Assembly: GCF_934772795.1 (NCBI RefSeq)
Contig: NZ_CAKVMR010000039.1
Span: 1-22,009 of the forward strand
Direction: 5' to 3'
Length of the DNA stretch: 22,009 nt
Source: an uncultured Holdemanella sp.
GTDB lineage: Bacteria; Bacillota_I; Bacilli_A; Erysipelotrichales; Erysipelotrichaceae
Shown here: positions 15,686 through 21,673 of the stretch, piece after piece
Layout: each line of letters opens with the position of its first letter
Numbering within the stretch: the stretch's first letter is position 1
Position numbers and translations under genes: made by a program
Notes under the pieces: model-generated
Told to the model about the DNA's origin: nothing
The model's input: only the letters and a program-made list of their open reading frames with translations
The model's database searches: none

Positions 15686-16108
15686 TTACAACATTTCTTT
15701 TGCGGTTTGCGTAATCAAATCAAATAATTCAATCACTTCTGGTTGTTTTTCATAACCAATCTTATCAAACAACTGATCTACGATTCCTAAAATTTTTTCA
15801 TGTTGAGCTTTATAAATCTTAAGCATCGAATCATTTAATGTAATATAGATTTTACGAGTATCCTGTTCACTACGAATACGCGTAATCAAATCCTTTTTTT
15901 CCATGCTTGTAAGTGTACGATTCATCTGCGATTTCTGCATGCGCATCCAATTACATAAATCGGTTGCTGTTACATTTTTATCTTGATTTTGATATAAATA
16001 ACGACAAATCATCGATTCATTATAAGGAAGGTCTGAAGTAATTCTCTCATTATTAATAACTGTCGTCATTTGAAGCCATGCTTCTAATACTTGTTCATTC
16101 TTTTTCAT
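15686..16108 (-). CDS. MarR-family transcriptional regulator
   Basis: A 140-residue winged-helix regulator. The core is about residues 30-100: NESMICRYLYQNQ, VTATDLCNWMRMQKSQMNR (helix-turn-helix), LTSMEKKDLITRIRSEQDTR (wing, with the Asp-x-Arg pair) and KIYITLND. Helices at both ends give the dimer interface. MarR proteins bind palindromes as dimers and are released by small ligands such as phenolics, fatty acids or bile compounds. The gene starts only 4 nt after the stop of the Ntn hydrolase and lacks a good ribosome site, so it is translationally coupled to it. Two 19-bp palindromes in the operon promoter are the likely autoregulatory sites. The ligand is unknown. Confidence 0.92.
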   Translation of the reverse strand: MKKNEQVLEAWLQMTTVINNERITSDLPYNESMICRYLYQNQDKNVTATDLCNWMRMQKSQMNRTLTSMEKKDLITRIRSEQDTRKIYITLNDSMLKIYKAQHEKILGIVDQLFDKIGYEKQPEVIELFDLITQTAKEML

Positions 16109-16112
16109 GGTT

Positions 16113-17174
16113 CTATTCTACCACATTTATCGAATATTCCGTATCATAATTTTGATTCACACAAATCGTTACACGCTTCTTTTTTAAATCATATACACAA
16201 GACCATTGTGTCTTTGATATTTTCCCCTGCTTATTCTTATGTGCATCCTGAGAACAATCGGATAAAAGTTGCATTGCCTCATGACTTGTTAATACTCCAT
16301 TTGAAGAATTTAGTTTCTCATCAATAATTTGATAGCGGTCTTGACCAAAATTAAATTCTGCATCTGGATTAGTAAGTAAGAAATTGGTTGCACATTGATA
16401 GTTCTTATCTGGATATACCACTTTCATTTCATCATCCACATATTCTACGACAACACTCTTTCCAGAAGCATCACAAATTTGGAAATGATAACAACTATTG
16501 GCACTTGAATGCATATCATAAGAAGATAATAATGCTAATGCTTCATCCACATTCTTTGCCTTATCTAACATCATTCGAATGGCTGTTGTCGTTGTGATAT
16601 CCACCTTATCTGTATTTTGATTAGTTGGTGTTGTATCAATCAATAAAACACCCACAGCTAATCCTTTTTCATTCATACCATCTAATGGTGCATAAGGTGC
16701 TGCCAAAGTAACCAATGAATCTTTTAATGTGTCTGGCAAATGTTTTTCATTATAGCCAACAAACCCTAAATTTACCATGGATACAGAGGCATAGCCATTT
16801 TTAGGCTTTGTCTTTACCAATACGCTTGGCGAATAATCCATATCAAAGTTACGCCCAAACAAATAGCCTGATTCTGGGTTTTGAGCAATAAAAGTAGAAC
16901 AACCTAAATCAGGAATCTTGATGCTTAAAGGTAAGCCTTTCATTACGTGATTCACCACAAATTCCACAAGCTCTTTATCATTACTTGCGCCTTTTTCTAA
17001 AAACTCATCCAATCCATAATCTGCACTATATTCCATTGTATACATTGGATAGGCATCGATTTTCTTTAATGATTTTAATGAGCTATATTCATTGTGAAAC
17101 AAGCAAACGATTCCTATTCCACATATCAATAATAAACATAATATTGTAATTCCTATTTTCTTTAATAATTTCAT
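16113..17174 (-). CDS. Membrane-anchored Ntn hydrolase, choloylglycine hydrolase/NAAA type
   Basis: A 353-residue protein with an N-terminal membrane helix (about 5-26, KIGITILCLLLICGIGIVC) and a core like linear amide C-N hydrolases. Cys92 in LGCSTF is the predicted nucleophile; Arg108 and Asp111 in GRNFD stand at exactly the spacing of Cys2, Arg18 and Asp21 of bile salt hydrolases. Further matches are DGMNEKGLAVG (Asn region), a TN pair near residue 263, and an Arg in QDRYQIIDEK. Unlike bile salt hydrolase the cysteine is not at position 2, so a propeptide of about 91 residues must be removed, as in N-acylethanolamine acid amidase and acyl-CoA:6-APA acyltransferase. AAAGGAG precedes the ATG. 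It is probably extracytoplasmic and acts on N-acyl amides; the substrate is unproven. Confidence 0.85.
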   Translation of the reverse strand: MKLLKKIGITILCLLLICGIGIVCLFHNEYSSLKSLKKIDAYPMYTMEYSADYGLDEFLEKGASNDKELVEFVVNHVMKGLPLSIKIPDLGCSTFIAQNPESGYLFGRNFDMDYSPSVLVKTKPKNGYASVSMVNLGFVGYNEKHLPDTLKDSLVTLAAPYAPLDGMNEKGLAVGVLLIDTTPTNQNTDKVDITTTTAIRMMLDKAKNVDEALALLSSYDMHSSANSCYHFQICDASGKSVVVEYVDDEMKVVYPDKNYQCATNFLLTNPDAEFNFGQDRYQIIDEKLNSSNGVLTSHEAMQLLSDCSQDAHKNKQGKISKTQWSCVYDLKKKRVTICVNQNYDTEYSINVVE

Positions 17175-17185
17175 ACATACTCCTT

Positions 17186-17239
17186 TAGTTCATTTTGTGA
17201 ACTATTAAAGTATACAATATTAGTTTACATTGTCAACTA
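17186..17239 (-). promoter_or_regulatory. Strong sigma-A promoter flanked by two MarR-type operators
   Basis: On the minus strand TTGACA (17236 to 17231) and TATACT (17214 to 17209) are separated by 16 bp. A perfect palindrome TAGTTCA-N5-TGAACTA occupies 17186-17204, at the expected start site, and a near-identical one, TAGTTTA-N5-TCAACTA, occupies 17221-17239 and contains the -35 box. The two repeats are 35 bp apart. Binding by the MarR protein encoded in the same operon is an inference from position and symmetry. Confidence 0.82.
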
Positions 17240-17240
17240 T

Positions 17241-17269
17241 AAAAAATAGAGATGAATTAATCATCTCTA
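17241..17269 (-). terminator. Terminator of the Bax-inhibitor-1 gene
   Basis: TAGAGATGA (17247-17255) and TCATCTCTA (17261-17269) form a perfect 9-bp stem. The 5-nt loop holds most of the gene's TAA stop (17257-17259), and six T follow on the minus strand. Its end abuts the next operator. Confidence 0.87.
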
Positions 17270-17928
17270 CGTCCTAATAATCGTAAAATGTATAAGAAGA
17301 TATTCAAGAAATCTAAATATAGCTGTAAAGCCATATAAATCGATATCTTTTCATCTTCATAGCCATTCAACATATAATTCATTTTTTGTATGTCCCAAGC
17401 CGTTAGTCCAGTGAACAACAATAGTCCTATCACACTCCATAGACGCACATCCATACTGACTCTAAAAATCATAAAGAAGAATTGACTAAAGATCATCGCA
17501 ATTAAACCAATCAAACAAATGTTTCCCACTTTACTAAGATCCATTTTAGTCGTCTTTCCAATAATAGCTAAACACGCAAAGTAGATAGCACTAATACCAA
17601 AGGCAGCCGCAATCTGTCCCGCACTATAAACATAAGCCAATGATGTCATATTAATTCCCATTGTGAGCGAATAAACAATAAACATCGTTTTCATACTAGA
17701 AGCAGGTGTATTCCTTGATAATTGGCGTCCCATTGAAATGGTTAATGAAATTTGTACGATGAACAACAATAATGAAATCATTGGAATCTGAATAATAAAC
17801 ATGAATATACCTGAAGCATACAACAATGCCGAAGTGATTGCCGTAATTCCAAGACCTACCATCATCCAACTGTATACTTTATATAATGAATTTGTACTTA
17901 CTGAATTTGAATAGTTATTTGTATACAT
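17257..17928 (-). CDS. Bax inhibitor-1/YccA family membrane protein
   Basis: A 223-residue protein with about seven transmembrane helices from residue 20 to 215 (for example IMFIIQ-like and LLLFIVQISLTISMG segments). Late segments LFTGLTAWDIQKMNYM and LQLYLDFLNIFLYILRLLGR are characteristic of the BI-1/TMBIM superfamily, some bacterial members of which are pH-sensitive calcium leak channels. The N-terminus is short and Asn/Ser-rich. GGAGG lies about 12 nt before the ATG, a rather long spacing. It is a single-gene unit, with its own terminator and a long non-coding region upstream. The physiological role in bacteria is not established. Confidence 0.93.
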   Translation of the reverse strand: MYTNNYSNSVSTNSLYKVYSWMMVGLGITAITSALLYASGIFMFIIQIPMISLLLFIVQISLTISMGRQLSRNTPASSMKTMFIVYSLTMGINMTSLAYVYSAGQIAAAFGISAIYFACLAIIGKTTKMDLSKVGNICLIGLIAMIFSQFFFMIFRVSMDVRLWSVIGLLLFTGLTAWDIQKMNYMLNGYEDEKISIYMALQLYLDFLNIFLYILRLLGRRDD

Positions 17929-18171
17929 AAGTAAATTTACCTCCTATTTGTAGAGTATTTTATGTTTTTTGCATATACATTACAATGTACAACTCGATCA
18001 AAATGACTATTCGATTCACATTATCTTCAAAATTTAACCTGTAAAAGTTACTTAATTCACTAAGTTTTTCTAGTTTAGCCTTTAAAAGTAGCTCAATTTA
18101 CAAAGTTTTTCTAGTTTAACCTGTAAAGCTTTTATTTTTTCAAAAATAAAAGAATGTATCTCTACACTCTC
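17929..18171. other. Non-coding gap with repeats
   Basis: This stretch between the ribbon-helix-helix gene and the BI-1 gene contains the BI-1 leader, a small inverted repeat TACATT-AC-AATGTA (17976-17989), the 41-bp tandem repeats (18033-18129) and an AT-rich hairpin (arms 18129-18138 and 18143-18152). No open frame of substance and no convincing promoter with both boxes was found. Confidence 0.6.
18033..18129. repeat. 41-bp tandem repeat, 2.4 copies
   Basis: Unit 1 is 18033-18073, unit 2 is 18074-18114 and a 15-bp partial unit is 18115-18129. Each begins TTTARCCTKTAAA and the full units end AAGTTTTTCTAG; the middle is divergent. A related single copy, with a shorter middle, is seen at 21128-21160 (begins TTTAACTTGGAAAAGTTA, ends AAAGTTTTTG). 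Both sites are 3' of minus-strand genes. Confidence 0.75.
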
Positions 18172-18366
18172 TTACTTGATATCCAATTCAATTGGCTCAT
18201 CCATCGTATCACTGACATATTTGCCATTCTTTTTTCTTTGTTTCACGCACTCCGTCAATAAATATTCAATTTGTCCGTTGACACTGCGAAAATCATCTTC
18301 TGCCCATGAAGCGATTTGATCATACAATTTTTTTGAAAGACGCAAAGGAATCTGTTTCTTTTCCAT
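18172..18366 (-). CDS. Small Arc-like ribbon-helix-helix protein
   Basis: A protein of 64 residues. IPLRLSKKLYDQIASWAEDD followed by FRSVNGQIEYLLTECVKQRK reads as a beta strand and two helices, the ribbon-helix-helix fold of Arc-type DNA-binding proteins. The C-terminus (SDTMDEPIELDIK) is acidic and probably disordered. Its ATG overlaps the stop of the SPFH gene as TAATG, so the two are translated together. A 17-bp palindrome lies within the operon promoter and is a good candidate target. No toxin-like partner is present, so a toxin-antitoxin role is not supported. Confidence 0.8.
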   Translation of the reverse strand: MEKKQIPLRLSKKLYDQIASWAEDDFRSVNGQIEYLLTECVKQRKKNGKYVSDTMDEPIELDIK

Positions 18367-19358
18367 TAATACAAGCTGCCAGAATTCACAACTGGCTGCG
18401 CATCATGGTTTCCACAAAGTACGACTAATAAGTTCGAAACCATAGCCGCTTTCCTTTCTTCATCTAATTCTACAACCCCATTTTCATTCAAACGCTCCAA
18501 TGCCATTTCAACCATGCCAACAGCGCCATCGACAATCATCTTACGTGCATCAATAATAGCACTTGCCTGTTGTCTTTGTAGCATAACTGCAGCGATTTCT
18601 GGTGCATAAGCCAAGTATGTAATTCTTGCCTCAATGATTTCAAGACCTGCATCTTTTACTTTACTTTGAATTTCATCACGAATTCTAGAAGCAACCACTT
18701 CACTAGAACCTCTAAGACTTCCTTCATCGGCAACACCATCACCTGTTGTATCTACATTTTCAGCTACATCATAAGGATAAATACGAACAATATTACGTAA
18801 TGCACTATCGCATTGTAAAGAAAGATATTCCTTATAGTTATCCACATTGAATACAGCCTTTGCGGTATCTGTAACACGCCACATAACGGCAATTCCAATC
18901 TCTACGGGATTTCCTAAACAATCATTTATCTTTTGGCGATTGTTGTTTAAAGTCATGATTTTCAAAGATACTTTTTTAGAAACTATATCTTTAATGTCTT
19001 GTGCTTGGGAAATACTCTTCTTAGAACCATCATCCACATCACCACTTTGATTTAATTTTGTCTTTGCGGCAGGATTGACAGCCTGACAAAAAGGATTGAC
19101 GTAATAGAAACCCGCATCCTTTAAAGTACCTACATATTTACCAAACAAAGTTAAAACTAAGGCTTCTTGTGGCTTTAATACTTTTAAACCAAGAAATGGA
19201 ATCCAACCAATACATAGCCATATAATTCCAATAATAAATAGCGGCCAAATTAATGCAGCCCCTAGTATTGTCATTAATAAAGCTACAATATATAAAACGA
19301 TCCATAATATCATCATGGCCATGCCATTCTTTTTGTTGCTTAAAACTTTTTCTGTCAT
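18366..19358 (-). CDS. SPFH/Band 7 domain membrane protein
   Basis: A 330-residue stomatin/prohibitin-like protein. Two hydrophobic segments near the N-terminus (about 13-34 and 36-57) precede the SPFH domain (about 60-260), with LKVLKPQEALVLTLFGKYVG, PVEIGIAVMWRVTD, ALRNIVRIYPYDV and LRGSSEVVASRIRDEIQ. A helical part follows (YAPEIAAVMLQRQQASAIID), and the end QPVVNSGSLY is typical of the subfamily. SPFH proteins form membrane-associated cages or scaffolds. An acidic loop VDTTGDGVADEG in the domain resembles a calcium-binding DxxGDG motif; this is speculative. The ATG at 19358 is chosen because GGAGGTG lies 7 nt upstream; a GTG at 19373 would place the ribosome site inside the gene. Co-translated with the ribbon-helix-helix gene. 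Confidence 0.9.
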   Translation of the reverse strand: MTEKVLSNKKNGMAMMILWIVLYIVALLMTILGAALIWPLFIIGIIWLCIGWIPFLGLKVLKPQEALVLTLFGKYVGTLKDAGFYYVNPFCQAVNPAAKTKLNQSGDVDDGSKKSISQAQDIKDIVSKKVSLKIMTLNNNRQKINDCLGNPVEIGIAVMWRVTDTAKAVFNVDNYKEYLSLQCDSALRNIVRIYPYDVAENVDTTGDGVADEGSLRGSSEVVASRIRDEIQSKVKDAGLEIIEARITYLAYAPEIAAVMLQRQQASAIIDARKMIVDGAVGMVEMALERLNENGVVELDEERKAAMVSNLLVVLCGNHDAQPVVNSGSLY

Positions 19359-19380
19359 AATAAGCACCTCCACTATCTAA

Positions 19381-19408
19381 ATGATATCATTTTGATATCT
19401 ATTGTCAA
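19381..19408 (-). promoter_or_regulatory. SPFH operon promoter with internal 17-bp palindrome
   Basis: On the minus strand TTGACA (19408 to 19403) and TATCAT (19386 to 19381) are 16 bp apart. A perfect inverted repeat, GATATCA-TTT-TGATATC (19383-19399), fills the spacer and touches the -10 box, an ideal place for a repressor. The ribbon-helix-helix protein of the operon is the obvious candidate. Confidence 0.78.
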
Positions 19409-19411
19409 TAA

Positions 19412-19438
19412 TAAAAAGGATGAGTTTCCCCACCCCTT
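19412..19438 (-). terminator. Terminator of aroD
   Basis: On the minus strand AAGGGG(T)GGG pairs with CTCATCCTT around a GAAA tetraloop, with G-U pairs and one bulged G, followed by TTTTT. It lies just after the aroD stop (19444-19446). Confidence 0.65.
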
Positions 19439-19443
19439 ACAAA

Positions 19444-20205
19444 TTATAAACTCTTGTGTAAAGTTTCAAGAACTGTTTTAAGTTCATTGACACCCATTTG
19501 ACCTGGAGCACTCGCCTTTTTAGCTGCACCAAATGTCAAACAAGAACCAAATACTTCACCAGCTAAACGAGAAATAACACCAGTAGCTGCCATAGACATT
19601 GTGATGATTGGACAATCTGCATGTTCTTCAGCCATTTCATTTGTAGCTGATAATAATGTCAATACATCCTTTTTAGATTGAGGCATTACGGCAATCTTAG
19701 GAATGTCTGCACCCTTTTCTTGCATAGCACACAAACGAGAAATTATTTCTTCTTTTGCAGGTGTCTTAAAGAAGTCATGGTTTGACATAATAACTTTGAC
19801 TCCATTTTCATGAGCTGTAGCAACAATTGTTTCTACTTCACTATCTCCTGTATATAATTCAACATCAACTGCATCTACATATCCACTTTTGGCAATAGCA
19901 CAATTTAATTCTACATAGTATTCAGTAGAAACTTCTAATTCTCCGCCTTCTTTTTTAGAACGGAAAGTAGCTAATACTGGAGTTTCTTTAAATACTTCAC
20001 GTAATTCTTTAGCCATTTCAACAACAGCTTCTGTATTTTCAACACCTTCAAACCAATCCATACGCCATTCGATAATATCAGCTGGTGTATCAAGAATGAT
20101 CTTAGCTTGTTCTAAAACATCTTCCTTTGTTTTTCCACAAATAGGAACACAAATCTTTGGTACGCCTGCACCAAATTCAACATTTTTCATTGTTACTGTA
20201 TTCAT
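19444..20205 (-). CDS. aroD: 3-dehydroquinate dehydratase, type I
   Basis: AroD (253 residues) catalyses the third step of the shikimate pathway, 3-dehydroquinate to 3-dehydroshikimate, through a Schiff base. His143 (IMSNHDFF) and Lys170 (IPKIAVMPQ) fall at the same numbers as in the enterobacterial enzymes, and IIEWRMDWF (Glu46, Arg48) and SMAATGVISRL are also present. AAGGAG precedes the ATG by a few bases. No other shikimate gene is in the window, and it appears to be a single transcription unit ending in a terminator. Upstream lies the decayed TnpB remnant; no promoter with both boxes was found there. Confidence 0.95.
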   Translation of the reverse strand: MNTVTMKNVEFGAGVPKICVPICGKTKEDVLEQAKIILDTPADIIEWRMDWFEGVENTEAVVEMAKELREVFKETPVLATFRSKKEGGELEVSTEYYVELNCAIAKSGYVDAVDVELYTGDSEVETIVATAHENGVKVIMSNHDFFKTPAKEEIISRLCAMQEKGADIPKIAVMPQSKKDVLTLLSATNEMAEEHADCPIITMSMAATGVISRLAGEVFGSCLTFGAAKKASAPGQMGVNELKTVLETLHKSL

Positions 20206-20255
20206 TTTTTATTCTCCTTTTTTCATATTTTTTGTATACGCATCAACTGACTACT

Positions 20256-20275
20256 CCTCACCACAAGCAGTGAGG
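20256..20275 (-). repeat. Right-end-like hairpin of the IS605 remnant
   Basis: CCTCAC and GTGAGG form a 6-bp stem, extendable by two G-U pairs to 8 bp with a 4-nt loop. Its place downstream of the TnpB fragment suggests the conserved end of the element and its guide-RNA scaffold. Confidence 0.5.
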
Positions 20276-20363
20276 GTTCTTAACTGACAACATTATGCAG
20301 CAATCGTACATTATTTTCAAACTTTGGATTCCTGTCTTTCTGTTGGAGCAGTGAACTCTACAA

Positions 20364-20477
20364 TCAAGCACTACATTTAGCACATAGATTGGATAAGATC
20401 CACTTCTTCTTTCCTTTTTTGATAGTTCCATTCTCATTATAGTTGTCTAGATTCATTGCTCTACGACTTCTGTCCAT
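20364..20477 (-). pseudogene. TnpB-related protein fragment, 37 codons
   Basis: The frame reads MDRSRRAMNLDNYNENGTIK, then KGKKKWILSN and stops. This matches the internal block found in many Bacillota TnpB-related IS605 proteins (RK-MDRSRR, then an Asn-Tyr-Asn segment, then DGTIKKG and KW). The block normally lies well inside the protein. Here a stop interrupts the frame one codon before the MDRSRR block, and another stop follows 37 codons later, so this is a relic rather than a small gene. No catalytic acidic residues of the RuvC-like domain are included. Confidence 0.65.
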
Positions 20478-20584
20478 TTTCATTTAAAGAAACGTATCAT
20501 TTATAATGCAACCATGAAAAACAGATATATGCTTCCTGCTGCACATTCAATCTGTAATTTCATTGTCCAAAGCTCCAATATTGA

Positions 20585-20614
20585 TTAAAGAAGAGATCAA
20601 AAATCGATCTCTTC
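20585..20614 (-). terminator. Terminator of the 136-aa membrane protein gene
   Basis: GAAGAGATC (20590-20598) and GATCTCTTC (20606-20614) make a perfect 9-bp stem with a 7-nt AT-rich loop; the minus-strand tail begins TTTAAT. The gene's stop lies 3 nt before it. Confidence 0.72.
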
Positions 20615-20617
20615 CTT

Positions 20618-21028
20618 TTAGTTTTCATATTGAATATAGTTTCTTAAGAAAGTAACACCCGCTAAAGCTAATGCACAACCTAGTCCTGAATAGAAGAAGG
20701 CAATAAAGATATCCGGAAAGATTCCAGCTGCTCTAAATCCAATTCCTCCACCCATCATGCAAGCCATGATCATATAGGCTTTTAAATCAAAGAAGTGCCA
20801 GAATGGACGTGTTTCTTCATATCCCATGATTCGTTTTGTGTGTTTCTTGCTCATCTTGAAAAACATCATTCCAAATATAGAGAACACAATGATTGTTAAA
20901 ATATATAAATACCACTTGGATTCAATTACACGATAAGAAAGCACACCTAATCGTGCTACATTAAATCCTGCAATCAACCATACAATTCCAGCTATCAACA
21001 AAAGAGTTCTTTTCTTTACATGAAACAT
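20618..21028 (-). CDS. Small multi-pass membrane protein, 136 aa
   Basis: Not recognised as a named family. Four hydrophobic segments are visible: about 8-28 (LLLIAGIVWLIAGFNVARLG), 41-58 (YLYILTIIVFSIFGMMFF), 84-102 (KAYMIMACMMGGGIGFRAA) and 106-128 (FIAFFYSGLGCALALAGVTF). A basic cytosolic loop (KMSKKHTKRIMGYEETRPFW) lies between helices 2 and 3, and the MGGGIGFRAAG stretch is glycine-rich. GGAGG precedes the ATG. It has a perfect sigma-A promoter with an 18-bp palindrome between -10 and the ribosome site, and its own terminator, so it is probably a strongly transcribed but repressible single gene. Function unknown. Confidence 0.8.
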   Translation of the reverse strand: MFHVKKRTLLLIAGIVWLIAGFNVARLGVLSYRVIESKWYLYILTIIVFSIFGMMFFKMSKKHTKRIMGYEETRPFWHFFDLKAYMIMACMMGGGIGFRAAGIFPDIFIAFFYSGLGCALALAGVTFLRNYIQYEN

Positions 21029-21044
21029 AAGCAGTTCCTCCTAT

Positions 21045-21090
21045 TCGTTCGTTTTAGAACGATTATATAAATTTTATTACCTACTGTCAA
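21045..21090 (-). promoter_or_regulatory. Consensus sigma-A promoter with palindromic operator
   Basis: On the minus strand TTGACA (21090 to 21085), a 17-bp spacer and TATAAT (21067 to 21062) match consensus exactly. Directly downstream, over the expected start, is TCGTTC-N6-GAACGA (21045-21062). The orientation GTTC...GAAC is opposite to a Gram-positive LexA box, so another repressor is implied. Confidence 0.8.
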
Positions 21091-21127
21091 CTCTTATAAT
21101 CAATCCTTTTAACTTAGAAATTTTCAA

Positions 21128-21160
21128 TTTAACTTGGAAAAGTTAAAAGTAAAGTTTTTG
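21128..21160. repeat. Dispersed copy related to the 41-bp repeat, with hairpin
   Basis: The first 18 bases match repeat unit 1 at 18033 in 16 positions, and the end (AAAGTTTTTG) matches as well; the middle is shorter. Within it TTTAACTT (21128-21135) and AAGTTAAA (21140-21147) form an 8-bp stem with a GGAA loop, which may help end transcription of the gene at 21168. Confidence 0.5.
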
Positions 21161-21167
21161 CGTTAAA

Positions 21168-21497
21168 TTACTTGATTAGATACTTTTCGAATGCCTTTTC
21201 AGCATCCAAATGTACAGACTTAAAGAAAAGAATACCCCATATTATATAGGTTGGTATAGCGATAAGAGTGGATATGAAATAAGAAAGAATAGCTCCTAGA
21301 AATAGAATCAATGCATATGTAAAACATTGATTTCGCATATCTAAAGAAATGGATGTTTTATCATACTTTTCAGGATGATTCAACGCACTAAAGCCAGAAA
21401 CATACTTAGCTCCTTTTTCTTTTAATAGTGCAAACATTATTCCTACAATTAGAAACAAAACAGATAGTACAATACAAGCCATGAATCCAACATTCAT
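21168..21497 (-). CDS. DUF3784-like small membrane protein
   Basis: A protein of 109 residues with three hydrophobic helices: about 5-24 (FMACIVLSVLFLIVGIMFAL), 59-78 (FTYALILFLGAILSYFIS) and 80-95 (LIAIPTYIIWGILFF). The segments LLKEKGAKYVSGFSALNHPE and SVHLDAEKAFEKYLI fit the DUF3784 family of small Bacillota membrane proteins, for which no function is known. AGAAGG lies a few bases before the ATG. It follows the kdgK terminator, in which its probable promoter is embedded, so it is expressed separately from kdgK. The family name rests on recall of the pattern. Confidence 0.75.
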   Translation of the reverse strand: MNVGFMACIVLSVLFLIVGIMFALLKEKGAKYVSGFSALNHPEKYDKTSISLDMRNQCFTYALILFLGAILSYFISTLIAIPTYIIWGILFFKSVHLDAEKAFEKYLIK

Positions 21498-21519
21498 AAG
21501 TAACCTTCTTTCAATATTA

Positions 21520-21547
21520 ATTTTACGAAAAAAAGGAAGAGTGACAA
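21520..21547 (-). promoter_or_regulatory. Probable promoter of the DUF3784-like gene, embedded in the kdgK terminator
   Basis: On the minus strand TTGTCA (21547 to 21542, in the terminator loop) and TAAAAT (21525 to 21520) are 16 bp apart. The T-run of the terminator forms the spacer. Moderate match to consensus. Confidence 0.5.
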
Positions 21548-21556
21548 GCTCTTCCT
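21528..21556 (-). terminator. Terminator of kdgK
   Basis: AGGAAGAG (21534-21541) and CTCTTCCT (21549-21556) form a perfect 8-bp stem with a 7-nt loop, followed on the minus strand by seven T. It lies about 120 nt after the kdgK stop, with no gene in between. Confidence 0.85.
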
Positions 21557-21673
21557 AGTATATATAGTTAGTAACAGACGACTAAAAGTTAGATATTTTA
21601 AATGTAAGTATTGTTGTTGTGAATAGGAGAAATAAATACATGATAGTAATCTGTTGCTACCGAAATTATTGGT

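Larger units (their letters stand above)
20206..20617 (-). mobile_element. Decayed IS200/IS605-type element remnant
   Basis: This stretch of about 400 bp has no intact gene. On the minus strand it contains a TnpB-like fragment (20364-20477) and, 90 nt further, a right-end-like hairpin (20256-20275) followed by GTAGTCAGTTGAT. This order, TnpB coding end then hairpin, is that of IS605-type elements, whose right end also encodes the guide-RNA scaffold. Large parts are missing and no TnpA gene is present, so the element is immobile. Outer boundaries are uncertain. Confidence 0.6.

Noticed and set aside
18033..18129. CRISPR array
   Set aside because: The units are contiguous tandem repeats with diverged interiors and no separate unique spacers, and no cas gene is present.
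18129..18152. Rho-independent terminator after the ribbon-helix-helix gene
   Set aside because: The hairpin is almost pure A/T and no T-run follows it on the minus strand; it is only mentioned as a hairpin in the gap.
18172..18366. Antitoxin of a toxin-antitoxin pair
   Set aside because: The partner is a full-length SPFH membrane protein, not a small toxin, and no other small frame overlaps.
21045..21062. LexA (SOS) box
   Set aside because: The half-sites are GTTC then GAAC, the reverse of the GAAC-N4-GTTC arrangement of Gram-positive LexA sites, and the spacing differs.
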